Positions 8,680 to 16,939 of a DNA stretch of 64,000 nucleotides are shown piece by piece. The stretch spans positions 39,888 to 103,887 of the forward strand of contig FREU01000002.1 of the NCBI GenBank assembly GCA_900143615.1. The letters run 5' to 3'. How positions within the stretch are numbered: position 1 is the first letter of the stretch; the number at the start of each line of letters is the position of its first letter. The DNA is from Rhodobacteraceae bacterium Alg231-30 (GTDB lineage Bacteria; Pseudomonadota; Alphaproteobacteria; Rhodobacterales; Rhodobacteraceae). The position numbers and the translations under genes are program-made. Below the pieces are notes generated by a model. It had not been told where the DNA came from and did no database searches. It was given only the letters and a program-made list of their open reading frames with translations.

Positions 8680-9109
8680 CAACGAATTTGTTCGCGGTCC
8701 CCGAAATGGATTCGGTGTCCAAAAAGTGGTGACTTGGCTGCAAATTTTAAGGTTGTGGCTGTTTTGCGGATTGTTCGGCGTTCAGTTGCGGGCTCGTCGC
8801 CGTGAACCGGTGGATGAGCTCCGCGTCGTTTGGGACGTCAGTATCCAGTGTGCCTGTGGCGTGTTGCAGGCACATCGCTCGCCCCATAGGGCCGCTCTTT
8901 CACAGAGCCGTCGGCAAGTGAGATTATTGACTGAGAACGGCAAGCGGCGTTCGGGCTCGCCAAACAGATTCGACACCCAACTTCAGAATCTTCTGAAGCG
9001 ATAAGTAAGAAAACGAGGCCGCTAAACCAAAAACTGCTGTCCGTCAGTCATGTTCCGGTCCAAATGTGACGGCTAGGTCAGATTCATGTGACGTTCAGCA
9101 GGAAAACAC
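8680..9109. other. Non-coding gap between the catabolic operon and tRNA-Arg
   Basis: No convincing gene is seen. Two inverted repeats stand out: TGTGCCTG/CAGGCACA (8849-8856 and 8867-8874, 10-nt loop) and CTTCAGAA-TC-TTCTGAAG (8981-8998). Short reading frames here lack ribosome-binding sites and family motifs. The stretch directly follows the tRNA 3' end, where integrative elements often insert, but no integrase or duplicated tRNA end was found. Confidence 0.5.
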
Positions 9110-9186
9110 TGGCGCTCTGGGGAGGATTCGAACCCCCGACCCCCTGATTCGTAGTCAGGTACTCTATCCAGCTGAGCTACCAGAGC
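9110..9186 (-). tRNA. tRNA-Arg (anticodon ACG)
   Basis: Complete cloverleaf on the minus strand, 77 nt including an encoded CCA. The acceptor stem pairs GCTCTGG with CCAGAGC, followed by discriminator G and CCA. The D arm has TAGCTCAGCTGGATAGAG. The anticodon stem CCTGA/TCAGG encloses loop CTACGAA, giving ACG (9150-9152). The T arm carries GGTTCGAATCC. ACG is deaminated to ICG in bacteria, reading CGU, CGC and CGA. Confidence 0.97.
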
Positions 9187-9250
9187 GCGTTGTGTGAAAG
9201 GGGATTTAGAGACTCGTTCTCAAGAGTGCAAGGGCAAAAGCCAAGAAAAT

Positions 9251-10639
9251 TTAGCCGCTGACGACATCCCCCTTGGGAAGGCAGATTTCAAAGCAAGTTC
9301 CTGCCGATCCCGTACTGTGCAAGGTCAATACCCCCCCATGGCCGCGAATAAGTTCGGATGAGATTGCCAGACCCAAACCGCTGCCGCCCTTGCGGATGCC
9401 GCCTTGGAAGGGGGTGAACAGATGTTCCTGTGCCTTGGGTGGCAGGCCTGGGCCGGTATCCGTGACATGGATAAACCACGCATCATCCGCTTCATGCGCC
9501 TCAACCGAGATTTCCCCCGGCTTGCCCGTCGCCACCAGCGCCTGACGGGCATTGCGTACCAGATTGGAAATCACCCGAAACAATTGCTCCGGATCGGCCC
9601 GCACCGTCAAACCAGCGGGGATATCCTCACCAAAACTCAGGTCATAGTCCCCAATCGCCAGCCGCTCGCTGTCGATCACATCTGCCACCACTTCTGCCAA
9701 CAAGAAACGACTGAGCGTGGGAGGCGGCTCTTCGGCCTTGCCAAACGCCAGCGTGGATTCACACAGGTTGATCGCGCGCGTCATGGAATTCACCAGCTTG
9801 GGTGCCAGTCGCACCACGGTTGGGTCTTCGCTCATCTCGATACGGTCGGTGAACAGCTGCGCCGACGTGAGGATATTGCGCAAATCATGGCTGATCTTGG
9901 CCACCGCCCCGCCCAACTGCGCCAGCCGTTCTTTCTGCTTCAGAGCCGCGGTGAGTTCTGTCTGCATCGACTGCAACGCCTCTTCGGCTTCGCGCAGCTC
10001 GGTCACACCCGCCGAGGGTTGAATAATGCGGCGCGCATCTTCGGGGGCGGCGGCATAAGACTGCATGTAACCGACAACGCCTTTGATCGGCCGTACTAGG
10101 ATGGCACGCACGGCCAGAAACAACAGAAACGCCGTGAATATCGAAATAACTGCGGACAGGAGAAGAATATTCACGCCATAATCAACCATCGCGCGCCGCA
10201 ACCCGCCGGTTTCCATCGTGATCTCGATCAGCAACCCGGCATCCCACACAGGTGCCCCAATCACGCGGATCACACGGTCTTCACGGTCCAGCAGCTGCAT
10301 CATCGCATCGCGGATCAGCTCGAACGCGCCGGCATTGCGGATGTCATAGGTCGAATAGATTGGACTGGGAATCGGCGAGCTCAACATCAGCTGACGCATT
10401 TCATCGCGCCGTAGCACCACGTTGAACACTTCGGCATTGCGCAACAGCTCATCTTCGAGCTCTTCTTCGATCATATCGTCCGCCAGCAAAGCCAGCGAAG
10501 CAATCTGCGCGCGCTCGAGGCGGGACAGCAAGTAGTCTTCGCGATAGCGCGCCACAGATGGCACAAAGATCAACACTTCGGCCAGCATCACAAAGATAAC
10601 TGTCAGTATCAGAAAGCGGCCCGAAAGCGTGTTGAGCAT
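9251..10639 (-). CDS. Membrane sensor histidine kinase (orphan)
   Basis: Two-component sensor kinase of 462 residues. Transmembrane helix 1 is at about 8-28 and helix 2 at about 157-178, enclosing a periplasmic sensor of about 125 residues rich in Glu/Asp and Arg. A HAMP-like linker and coiled coil (about 180-240) lead to a HisKA H-box KISHDLRN with His251, then the N-box (Asn363, NLVRNARQAL), G1 DTGPGLP (394-400) and G2 GGSGLGLAIS. All catalytic motifs are intact. No response regulator is in the window. It starts 18 bases after the FAD oxidoreductase and is the third gene of that operon, so it may sense a redox or membrane state linked to it. Ligand unknown. Confidence 0.92.
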   Translation of the reverse strand: MLNTLSGRFLILTVIFVMLAEVLIFVPSVARYREDYLLSRLERAQIASLALLADDMIEEELEDELLRNAEVFNVVLRRDEMRQLMLSSPIPSPIYSTYDIRNAGAFELIRDAMMQLLDREDRVIRVIGAPVWDAGLLIEITMETGGLRRAMVDYGVNILLLSAVISIFTAFLLFLAVRAILVRPIKGVVGYMQSYAAAPEDARRIIQPSAGVTELREAEEALQSMQTELTAALKQKERLAQLGGAVAKISHDLRNILTSAQLFTDRIEMSEDPTVVRLAPKLVNSMTRAINLCESTLAFGKAEEPPPTLSRFLLAEVVADVIDSERLAIGDYDLSFGEDIPAGLTVRADPEQLFRVISNLVRNARQALVATGKPGEISVEAHEADDAWFIHVTDTGPGLPPKAQEHLFTPFQGGIRKGGSGLGLAISSELIRGHGGVLTLHSTGSAGTCFEICLPKGDVVSG

Positions 10640-10657
10640 CGTATTGCCTGTCCGTTT

Positions 10658-12076
10658 CTACGGCAGCCAGCGTTGCACCAACCCGACTACCGTCTTCACC
10701 TTAGGGTTATCAAAGAGTTGCGGGGAGAAATAGGCCCCCGCGACACGTTTATTGACTTCTCCCACCGTCGGATAGGGCGCAACCATCCCCGCCACTGCCG
10801 ACATCTTCAATTTATTTGCGATCACCAAGGCCCAAAGGTTGATCAACTCGCCAGCCTGCGGTCCAGCAATCGACACCCCAATCGGTCGACCTTTTACCAC
10901 CATCGCCTTGATCAATCCTTTCGCTTTGCGCTCAGCAATCAAGCGATCATTGTGATCAAACTCAAACCGCACCACGGTTAGCTTATCCCCGTAGACCTTA
11001 TGCGCCTCACCCTCTGTTAGACCAATCTGCGCCAATTCAGGATCAGTATAGGTCGCATAGGGAATGTGATCTGTGCGCGCCTTGGCGGGCAATCCAAACA
11101 GCGCCGAGCGGATGATAATCCCCGCCTGATAGCCTGCCACATGGGTGAACTGCATGCCACCTGCCACATCGCCAATCGCATAGACACGCCGGTTGCTGGT
11201 TTTCAGGCCGGCATCCACTTTGATTCCCGTGCGCGTGGTCTCAATCCCGGCGGCCTCAAGGTTTAGACTTTCGGTATTCGCACGCCGCCCCACAGCCATC
11301 AGCAGATGACTGCCGCTAAAACTGCGCCCGTCCTGCGTTTCAAGGGTGATCGCCCCCGCCTGCCCGCTCACCTTCGCGGCCAGCGCGCCTTCGGCAATCT
11401 CCACGCCTTCAGCACGCAACGCATCCAAAACAATCGCCGCCATTTCAGGATCATCACGGCCCAGCGCCGTGGCGCCCTCGATCACCGTCACCTGACAGCC
11501 CAGCCGCACATGCGCCTGCGCCGTCTCGATGCCAATCGGCCCGCCGCCGACAATCAACAGGTGCTTAGGCTGTTCAGTCAACTGAAACAGTGTCTCGTTG
11601 GTCAGATAAGGAACATCGTCCAACCCCGGCACCGGCGGCACCAAGGGGCTTGAGCCGGTGGCAATCACCACACGCCGCGCCGTGATCCGATGCACGCCCG
11701 CTTCAACCACCTTGGGGCTGACAAAGCGGCCAAACTCGCGGATCACCCGCACCCCAAGACCCTCAAAACGCTCCTGGCTGTCCACCGGCGCAATCTGCGC
11801 AATCACATCCGCCACATGCGCTTTGGCCGCTGCATAATCCACCTGCGGGGTCACATCCTTGACGCCAAAAATCGCCGTTTGGGTCTGTGCATGTGCCGCC
11901 TTGCCACTGGCAATCAGCGCCTTGGAGGGCACACAACCCCAATTCAGGCAATCGCCGCCCATCTCATGGCCTTCCAACAGAACCACGCTGGCGCCCATCT
12001 GCACGGCCCCTGCCGCCACCGACAACCCGCCGGACCCGGCGCCAATGACCAACAAGTCTGTTTTGATCTCTTCCAT
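10658..12076 (-). CDS. Mercuric-reductase-like FAD pyridine nucleotide-disulfide oxidoreductase
   Basis: Class I flavin disulfide oxidoreductase of 472 residues. The FAD motif VIGAGSGGLS lies at about 10-19, the redox-active disulfide Cys43-x4-Cys48 sits in GGDCLNWGCVPSK, the NAD motif LIVGGGPIGIETA follows, and the dimerisation domain ends in APYPTVGE. The base that is His in lipoamide dehydrogenases is Tyr here, as in MerA, but the HMA domain and the C-terminal Cys pair of true mercuric reductases are missing. Mercury reduction is therefore unlikely and the substrate is unknown. The ATG at 12076 overlaps the stop of the TVP38 gene (TGATG), a frequent pairing for this subfamily. Confidence 0.9.
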   Translation of the reverse strand: MEEIKTDLLVIGAGSGGLSVAAGAVQMGASVVLLEGHEMGGDCLNWGCVPSKALIASGKAAHAQTQTAIFGVKDVTPQVDYAAAKAHVADVIAQIAPVDSQERFEGLGVRVIREFGRFVSPKVVEAGVHRITARRVVIATGSSPLVPPVPGLDDVPYLTNETLFQLTEQPKHLLIVGGGPIGIETAQAHVRLGCQVTVIEGATALGRDDPEMAAIVLDALRAEGVEIAEGALAAKVSGQAGAITLETQDGRSFSGSHLLMAVGRRANTESLNLEAAGIETTRTGIKVDAGLKTSNRRVYAIGDVAGGMQFTHVAGYQAGIIIRSALFGLPAKARTDHIPYATYTDPELAQIGLTEGEAHKVYGDKLTVVRFEFDHNDRLIAERKAKGLIKAMVVKGRPIGVSIAGPQAGELINLWALVIANKLKMSAVAGMVAPYPTVGEVNKRVAGAYFSPQLFDNPKVKTVVGLVQRWLP

Positions 12077-12828
12077 CACAGCGCATCCTTTCCGCGCACA
12101 GCCTTCAACAGCATCGGCAAAGCCGCCAAAGCGCACAGGCCCAGAATCGGCAGTAATATCTGTGGTTCAAAGATCAGCCCCAAATCCGGCGTTTCACCAC
12201 GCGCAAACACCTCGCCCAGCCCCGCGCCCACCGAGGTATAGACCAGCGCGCCCGGAATAATGCCGACAAAGGTGCTCACCACAAAGCGCCACAGTGAGAC
12301 GCCCACCAAAGCAGGCACCAGATTGGCTACAAAGAATGGCACCAACGGCACCAAGCGGATCAGAAACAGCATCGACCACTGATTGTCATCGATACCGGCT
12401 TTGATCTTTTTGATCTTACCGTCGCTGGCATCCATCTTGGCGGACAGACGCGCGCCCAATCCCCAGCGGGCCGCCAGAAAAATCATCACAGCGCCCGTCG
12501 TTGCCGCGCCGACGTTGAAAACCACCCCCGGAAAGGTGCCAAACAAAAAGCCTCCCGTCAGCGTCGCCACAGTTGCGCCGGGCAAGGAGAAGCCGACAAT
12601 TGCGACATAGACGGCCATGAAACCCAAAACAGTGATCAGGTAATGCGCATCTCGAAAGGCAATCAACGCCTCGCGGTTGTCGCGCAATGCCTCAAAGCTC
12701 AGCACGTCCTTTAATGTAAGCGCGCCAATCACCGCGACACAGAGAATCGCCACCAGAGGCAGCGTGCGTCCCCATCCGGTTTTTACAGAATCCTGCGGTT
12801 TTGGAGCTTGTTCAGTCACGTTTGTCAT
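12076..12828 (-). CDS. TVP38/TMEM64 (DedA-like, SNARE-associated) membrane protein
   Basis: Inner-membrane protein of 250 residues with a short cytosolic N-terminus and about six hydrophobic segments. The VTT-domain signature is clear: FSLPGATVATLTGGFLFG (about 80-97), then the Gly-rich helix FNVGAATTGAVMIFLAARWG, and the conserved LIRLVPLVPFFVANLVPALVGVSLWRF block (about 156-182). Relatives act in lipid handling or membrane-potential maintenance; the exact role is not established. First gene of an operon with the mercuric-reductase-like enzyme and the histidine kinase. Confidence 0.9.
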   Translation of the reverse strand: MTNVTEQAPKPQDSVKTGWGRTLPLVAILCVAVIGALTLKDVLSFEALRDNREALIAFRDAHYLITVLGFMAVYVAIVGFSLPGATVATLTGGFLFGTFPGVVFNVGAATTGAVMIFLAARWGLGARLSAKMDASDGKIKKIKAGIDDNQWSMLFLIRLVPLVPFFVANLVPALVGVSLWRFVVSTFVGIIPGALVYTSVGAGLGEVFARGETPDLGLIFEPQILLPILGLCALAALPMLLKAVRGKDAL

Positions 12829-13010
12829 CTTGCGCCTGTGTCATTAACTTGCCAATTAACATGCGGCAGCGCTGTGCCAAACGATACCCGCCTCACGTCG
12901 GCTTGATGTCAAACCCTCGAATTCGTGAAGAAATCCGCCACTTTCACAAGAACTGAAACATTCGGGCGACCTCGTGCTTGCCTTTTTGTAGTAAAACCGT
13001 CATCAGCCGT

Positions 13011-13039
13011 TTGACTTATCTGGTCTACAGGTCTAAAGA
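13011..13039 (+). promoter_or_regulatory. Predicted sigma70 promoter of rpmH-rnpA
   Basis: A -35 box TTGACT (13011-13016), a 17-base spacer and a -10 box TAAAGA (13034-13039), about 70 bases upstream of the rpmH ATG. Confidence 0.65.
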
Positions 13040-13108
13040 CCGGACTTCGAATAGCACCTGGGCCCGCGATTCCTGTCGCTGGGCGCCCTAAAACACGGAG
13101 ACGGAGCG

Positions 13109-13243
13109 ATGAAGCGCACCTACCAACCCTCGAACCTGGTTCGCAAACGGCGCCACGGTTTTCGTTCGCGCATGGCTACTAAAGCTGGCCGCAAAATTCT
13201 GAACGCACGCCGCGCACGCGGTCGTAAGTCGCTGAGCGCTTAA
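13109..13243 (+). CDS. rpmH: Ribosomal protein bL34
   Basis: Complete 44-residue large-subunit protein bL34. It begins [18 protein letters not shown] and ends [11 protein letters not shown], a near-canonical Arg/Lys-rich sequence. GGAG lies 5 bases upstream of the ATG. It precedes rnpA by 26 bases, the conserved bacterial arrangement that couples ribosome and RNase P production. A sigma70-like promoter is visible upstream. Confidence 0.97.
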   Translation: MKRTYQPSNLVRKRRHGFRSRMATKAGRKILNARRARGRKSLSA

Positions 13244-13269
13244 GCTCACCGACTGACGTTCTGACGGAC

Positions 13270-13704
13270 ATGACACCGCCGGAGGCCCCCAAGGATGGCA
13301 CTGCCAGCCAAGGGATTACGCCCCCGGCGGTGTCCGTTTGTCTTGACGTAACCTGCCTTGAGGTCATCAAAAACCGCAGCGACTTTCTACGTGCTGCCCG
13401 CGCCCGACGTCAGGGCACCAAGGCCTTGATGCTTCAGGCCCGCAAACGCGCGGCCTCAGAAGATGTGCCTGAAGACACCATTCGCATCGGCTATACCTGT
13501 TCCAAAAAAGTCGGCAATGCCGTCGCGCGCAACCGTGCCAAACGCCGGATGCGCGAAGTGGCGCGGCTTGTGCTACCCATATTTGGCAAACCCGGTTGGG
13601 ATTATGTGCTGATCGGACGCCGTGACGAAACCGCTGCACGCGATTTCGTAGCCCTGCAAAACGACGTAAAATACGCCCTGCGCAAAATCCACGCTCAAAA
13701 GTAA
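13270..13704 (+). CDS. rnpA: Ribonuclease P protein component
   Basis: Protein cofactor of RNase P, which removes tRNA 5' leaders. The signature near residues 70-98 is RIGYTCSKKVGNAVARNRAKRRMRE, containing the conserved RNR box that binds the RNA subunit. The 144 residues include an N-terminal extension of about 25 residues before the core LEVIKNRSDFLRAARARR. A GTG at 13330 would give a shorter protein (VSVCLDVTCLEV...) and may be the real start. In many relatives yidC follows; here a convergent hxlR gene begins 22 bases away, suggesting rearrangement. Confidence 0.93.
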   Translation: MTPPEAPKDGTASQGITPPAVSVCLDVTCLEVIKNRSDFLRAARARRQGTKALMLQARKRAASEDVPEDTIRIGYTCSKKVGNAVARNRAKRRMREVARLVLPIFGKPGWDYVLIGRRDETAARDFVALQNDVKYALRKIHAQK

Positions 13705-13726
13705 GCCCTCCGCAACACCGCCAGAG

Positions 13727-14098
13727 CTATTCCGCCACCTGTGCCTGTGCCACCGGATAGCTCATCCCCCACATACGCAGCCCTTCGATAACCCCCTGCA
13801 GATGCCGCCCTTTCTCGGTCAGGCTGTATTCCACCTTGGGCGGCACCACTGCATAGACCTTGCGATCCACAATCCCCGCCTCTTCCAGCTCGCGCAACTG
13901 TTTGGTGAGCGTGCGCTGCGTAACAGTGCCGAGTCGCCGCTTGATCTCGTTAAAGCGTAGCGTGCCACCCAACAGGTGATAGATCACCAAGCCTTTCCAT
14001 TTGCCGGAAATCTGCTCCAGCGCTCCCTCAACAGGACAGCCCCCGCTGCAATCATAAGTCTCAAAGCGGCTGTCTTTGCCATCCGTCACGGTATCCAT
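13727..14098 (-). CDS. HxlR-family transcriptional regulator 1
   Basis: Winged-helix regulator of the HxlR/YodB (DUF24) family, 123 residues. The family core is CPVEGALEQISGKWKGLVIYHLLGGTLRFNEIKRRLGTVTQRTLTKQLRELEEAGIVDRKVY. The N-terminal Cys pair (CSGGCPVE, Cys17 and Cys21) includes the Cys that senses quinones, aldehydes or oxidants in characterised members. Divergent from the monooxygenase-like gene at 14193, with a 94-base shared promoter region, so it probably controls that gene. Confidence 0.92.
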   Translation of the reverse strand: MDTVTDGKDSRFETYDCSGGCPVEGALEQISGKWKGLVIYHLLGGTLRFNEIKRRLGTVTQRTLTKQLRELEEAGIVDRKVYAVVPPKVEYSLTEKGRHLQGVIEGLRMWGMSYPVAQAQVAE

Positions 14099-14192
14099 AT
14101 GGCCCCTATATGCTCAAAATGTGCGTACTTGCGCGAATCCTCTCATAAATTTCACATCCAAAACACATCTTTCAAACCGCAAGGATACTCTC

Positions 14193-14480
14193 ATGCCATT
14201 GACCATTCTCGCCCAGATCACTGCTAACCCCGGCCAAGAAGCCTTGGTGCGCTCCGAGTTGGAAAAACTGATCCCCATCACCCGCGCCGAGGCTGGCTGC
14301 ATCAACTACGACCTGCATGTGGACAACGAAAATCCGGCGTTCTTTGTGTTTTACGAAAACTGGGAGAGCCGCGAGCTATGGCAGACCCACATGGGCGCGC
14401 CGCATCTGGCCGCCTATATGGCCGCCACGGACGGCAAAGTTGCCTCTTTTGAACTCAATGAATTGACCCCTATCGGGTAA
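14193..14480 (+). CDS. Antibiotic biosynthesis monooxygenase (ABM) domain protein
   Basis: Small cytosolic protein of 95 residues with a ferredoxin-like ABM fold. Typical segments are LTILAQITANPGQEALVRSELEKLI, then EAGCINYDLHVDNENPAFFVFYENWESRELWQTHMGAPHLAAY. Relatives (YgiN, LsrG, quinol monooxygenases) act on quinols or signalling sugars. The ATG at 14193 follows AAGGA by 8 bases and gives the family N-terminus. Divergent from an HxlR regulator, consistent with a quinone or electrophile response. Confidence 0.88.
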   Translation: MPLTILAQITANPGQEALVRSELEKLIPITRAEAGCINYDLHVDNENPAFFVFYENWESRELWQTHMGAPHLAAYMAATDGKVASFELNELTPIG

Positions 14481-14488
14481 TTCGTCTT

Positions 14489-14511
14489 GGCGCCGGAGTT
14501 GCTCCGGCGCC
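14489..14511. terminator. Bidirectional intrinsic terminator
   Basis: A 10-bp GC-rich perfect stem (GGCGCCGGAG / CTCCGGCGCC) with a 3-nt loop, between the convergent ABM-domain and NHL-repeat genes. Confidence 0.8.
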
Positions 14512-14517
14512 TCAATC

Positions 14518-15387
14518 TTAAAACATCGCGATTACATATTTCACGATCCGATTGTTGTCGCTGTCCGCAAAGAAATACTCCATACCACGCACCGCCACGC
14601 CTTCGGGATCATCCAGCAGATTTGGCCCCAAGCCGGGCGCACCATCGCCGATCACGCCCATAACCTCACCGCTATAAGTGTCGATCTTGGTGATCTTATG
14701 CGCGTCCTGATCGGCCACCACCAGCGATCCATCTTCGGTGAAATCAAGATAGCGTGGTCCGACAAAGCCATATTCCGGCCCGTCCAGCACCCGCATCACC
14801 TCTAACCCCTGCGTGTATTGCACCAATCTCCGCTGTAATTGATCCGCCACCCAGATTGATCCGTCCGGCGCTTCGGTGACATCCTGCGCCCCGATCAAGC
14901 CCCCTTCGGCTGCGACAACCGTGCGGCCCGCATCGATCGCGTAGAGCCAGCCTTCACCCGATGCCATCACATACAGGTTTCCGTTGGAATGCGCCAAGGT
15001 CCCCGCGGTGGAGGGAAACGGGCCAAGCATGCCCTCGTTCTTGCGGTCCTCCTGATTGAGGTCATACAGCACAACGCCGTGCAGTCCGGCCGAGGCCACA
15101 TACATCTGGTTATTGTGCCCAACCGACACATCATGGGGCTGTAGCAAAGTGCCCTCTCCGATGATTTCGGTTATTTCAAACGTATCCGGATCCATCACCA
15201 CCACGCGGTCTGCTGCACGATCTGCAACATAAAGCATCCCGTCCGGCCCGAACTCCAGATCATGCGGATCACTGAACACCGCCTCGCTGGCTCCGGCAAA
15301 AGAGGCAAATGGCCCCGTCTGATCTGCGCTTACTGCGCTAAAACTTAACCCTACTCCTATCACAACCCCTGTAAATATCGTCTTCAT
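14518..15387 (-). CDS. Secreted NHL-repeat/SMP-30-like beta-propeller protein
   Basis: Periplasmic protein of 289 residues. A signal peptide is evident at residues 1-20 (MKTIFTGVVIGVGLSFSAVS). The rest is made of repeated propeller blades with NHL-type motifs: PHDLEFGPDGMLYVADRAADRV, QPHDVSVGHNNQMYVASAG, APDGSIWVADQLQRRLVQY and LDDPEGVAVRGMEYFFADSDNNRIVKY. No catalytic residues are assigned; it may be a lactonase-like or binding protein. It follows the second hxlR gene by 6 bases and is probably co-transcribed with it. Confidence 0.85.
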   Translation of the reverse strand: MKTIFTGVVIGVGLSFSAVSADQTGPFASFAGASEAVFSDPHDLEFGPDGMLYVADRAADRVVVMDPDTFEITEIIGEGTLLQPHDVSVGHNNQMYVASAGLHGVVLYDLNQEDRKNEGMLGPFPSTAGTLAHSNGNLYVMASGEGWLYAIDAGRTVVAAEGGLIGAQDVTEAPDGSIWVADQLQRRLVQYTQGLEVMRVLDGPEYGFVGPRYLDFTEDGSLVVADQDAHKITKIDTYSGEVMGVIGDGAPGLGPNLLDDPEGVAVRGMEYFFADSDNNRIVKYVIAMF

Positions 15388-15393
15388 AGTCCA

Positions 15394-15756
15394 TTACCCT
15401 GTTGATTTTATTGGCTCCTTGTAGAGCTCCATATGTTTATCCCCCCAGTCTCTCAGCGCCGATAAAATCGGCTCAAGACCCCGTCCCATGTCTGTCAGCG
15501 CATATTCCACCTTGGGAGGCACCACCGGATAAACGGTCCGGCTGATCAGCCCATCGGCTTCCAACTCGCGCAGCTGATTGGTCAACATACGCTGCGTGAC
15601 CCCCGGTATCCGGCGGCGCAACTCGTTGAAACGCAATGTTCCGTCCACCAACAGGTGCCACAGCACAACGCATTTCCACTTCCCGTCGATCAGATTGATC
15701 GCAGCCTCAACGGCACATCCGGGCGAGTCGTGACGCGGGAAACGGGGTTTGGTCAT
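15394..15756 (-). CDS. HxlR-family transcriptional regulator 2
   Basis: A 120-residue winged-helix regulator, paralogous to the one at 13727 (shared core CAVEAAINLIDGKWKCVVLWHLL, then RFNELRRRIPGVTQRMLTNQLRELEADGL). One conserved Cys lies near the N-terminus (SPGCAVE). The ATG at 15756 was chosen over an upstream frame start at 15843 because it gives the family N-terminus with AAGGA 10 bases away. A GTATC-N6-GATAC dyad covers that ribosome-binding site, which suggests autorepression. Divergent from a quinone-reductase-like gene. Confidence 0.92.
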   Translation of the reverse strand: MTKPRFPRHDSPGCAVEAAINLIDGKWKCVVLWHLLVDGTLRFNELRRRIPGVTQRMLTNQLRELEADGLISRTVYPVVPPKVEYALTDMGRGLEPILSALRDWGDKHMELYKEPIKSTG

Positions 15757-15763
15757 GGTTACG

Positions 15764-15779
15764 GTATCCTTTTTGATAC
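15764..15779. promoter_or_regulatory. Candidate HxlR operator (GTATC-N6-GATAC)
   Basis: A perfect 5-bp dyad with a 6-base centre, 7 bases upstream of the second hxlR ATG and overlapping its Shine-Dalgarno, in the divergent region shared with the quinone-reductase-like gene. Position and symmetry fit autoregulation by an HxlR dimer. Confidence 0.5.
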
Positions 15780-15857
15780 TACTGGCGGTTTTTGTGCGTA
15801 TTGCCGCATTTCGTATGCTCATTATTATTAGTTCACAAAGCAAATGGAGATTTCGTG

Positions 15858-16874
15858 ATGAAAGCGATTGCCTTTAAAACCCCCGGTGCCATTGATCGCG
15901 CCGACAGCCTGATTGACGTCACTTTGGACAAGCCCGCCCCCACAGGCCGCGACCTTCTGGTCAAGGTCAACGCAGTCTCTGTGAACCCGGTGGACACCAA
16001 GGTGCGCCAACGTCCCCTGCCCGAAGGATCCGACCAATGGATATTGGGGTATGACGCTGCGGGCGTTGTGGATGCTGTCGGTCCCGATGTGACGGATTTC
16101 AACGTTGGAGATGCCGTTTTTTACGCAGGCTCTCTGGTGCGTCCCGGCACCAATAGCGAGTTTCATCTGGTGGATGAACGCATCGTTGGCCGCAAGCCCG
16201 CCAACCTTTCTGACGCTGCGTCAGCCGCCCTACCCCTGACAGCCATCACCGCAAGGGAAATGCTGTTTGATCGCCTGAACGTGCAAAATCCTCCTGCCCA
16301 AGGCGGCGATGTGATTCTGGTGATCGGCGGCGCAGGCGGCGTTGGCTCAATCACCATTCAGCTGTTGCGCGCGCTGACTGATCTGACCATCATCGCCACT
16401 GCCTCTCGCCCCGAAACTCAGGACTGGGTACGCGAATGTGGTGCCCATCACGTCATTGACCACCGCCAACCACTAGCCGCACAAGTCGCAGCGCTGGGTC
16501 TTGGCGCGCCGGGGTTTGTGTTCTCCACCACCCAGACCGACCTGCATTATGAGCAGATTGTCGAGCTGATAGCCCCCCAAGGCCGTTTGGGCCTGATTGA
16601 TGATCCCGAAGGCGGGCTGAATATCATGCCCCTGAAACTCAAGGCGATCTCGCTGCATTGGGAAATGATGTTCACCCGTTCGCTGTTTGGCACACCGGAT
16701 ATGGCGGAACAGGGTAAACTGCTGAACGAAGTGGCAGCACTGGTCGAAGCAGGCAAGATCACATCGACTGCCACCGAGACCGCTGGCAAAATCGATGCCG
16801 CAACCCTCAAACGGGTGCATGCGCAGATCGAAAGCGGCACCGCACGTGGAAAAATCGTGCTGGAAGGCTTCTAG
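15858..16874 (+). CDS. Zinc-type alcohol dehydrogenase-like / NADPH:quinone reductase family protein
   Basis: MDR-superfamily oxidoreductase of 338 residues in the QOR/ZADH subgroup. An N-terminal GroES-like domain (VNAVSVNPVDTKVRQ) precedes a Rossmann domain with the nucleotide motif VIGGAGGVGSITIQLLRA (about 154-171). The Cys ligands of zinc-dependent members are not evident, so it is probably zinc-independent. The ATG at 15858 has GGAG upstream and gives the family start MKAIAF. Divergent from an hxlR gene, the pattern known for QorR-qor pairs that detoxify quinones or electrophiles. Confidence 0.9.
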   Translation: MKAIAFKTPGAIDRADSLIDVTLDKPAPTGRDLLVKVNAVSVNPVDTKVRQRPLPEGSDQWILGYDAAGVVDAVGPDVTDFNVGDAVFYAGSLVRPGTNSEFHLVDERIVGRKPANLSDAASAALPLTAITAREMLFDRLNVQNPPAQGGDVILVIGGAGGVGSITIQLLRALTDLTIIATASRPETQDWVRECGAHHVIDHRQPLAAQVAALGLGAPGFVFSTTQTDLHYEQIVELIAPQGRLGLIDDPEGGLNIMPLKLKAISLHWEMMFTRSLFGTPDMAEQGKLLNEVAALVEAGKITSTATETAGKIDAATLKRVHAQIESGTARGKIVLEGF

Positions 16875-16891
16875 GCCCACCCAACAAAAAA

Positions 16892-16913
16892 GGGAGCCGG
16901 ATATCCGGCTCCC
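16892..16913. terminator. Bidirectional intrinsic terminator
   Basis: A perfect 22-bp palindrome (half-site GGGAGCCGGAT) flanked by an A-run, between the convergent quinone-reductase-like and symporter genes. Confidence 0.85.
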
Positions 16914-16939
16914 TCATCATCTTAGAACTCTTTGTCTGC

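Noticed and set aside
8726..9004. Plus-strand frame of 92 codons between the catabolic operon and tRNA-Arg
   Set aside because: No ribosome-binding site, no family, and it spans two inverted repeats; treated as non-coding.
10658..12076. Mercuric reductase (merA)
   Set aside because: It has no HMA domain and no C-terminal Cys pair, so only the general flavin disulfide reductase fold and the Tyr are shared.
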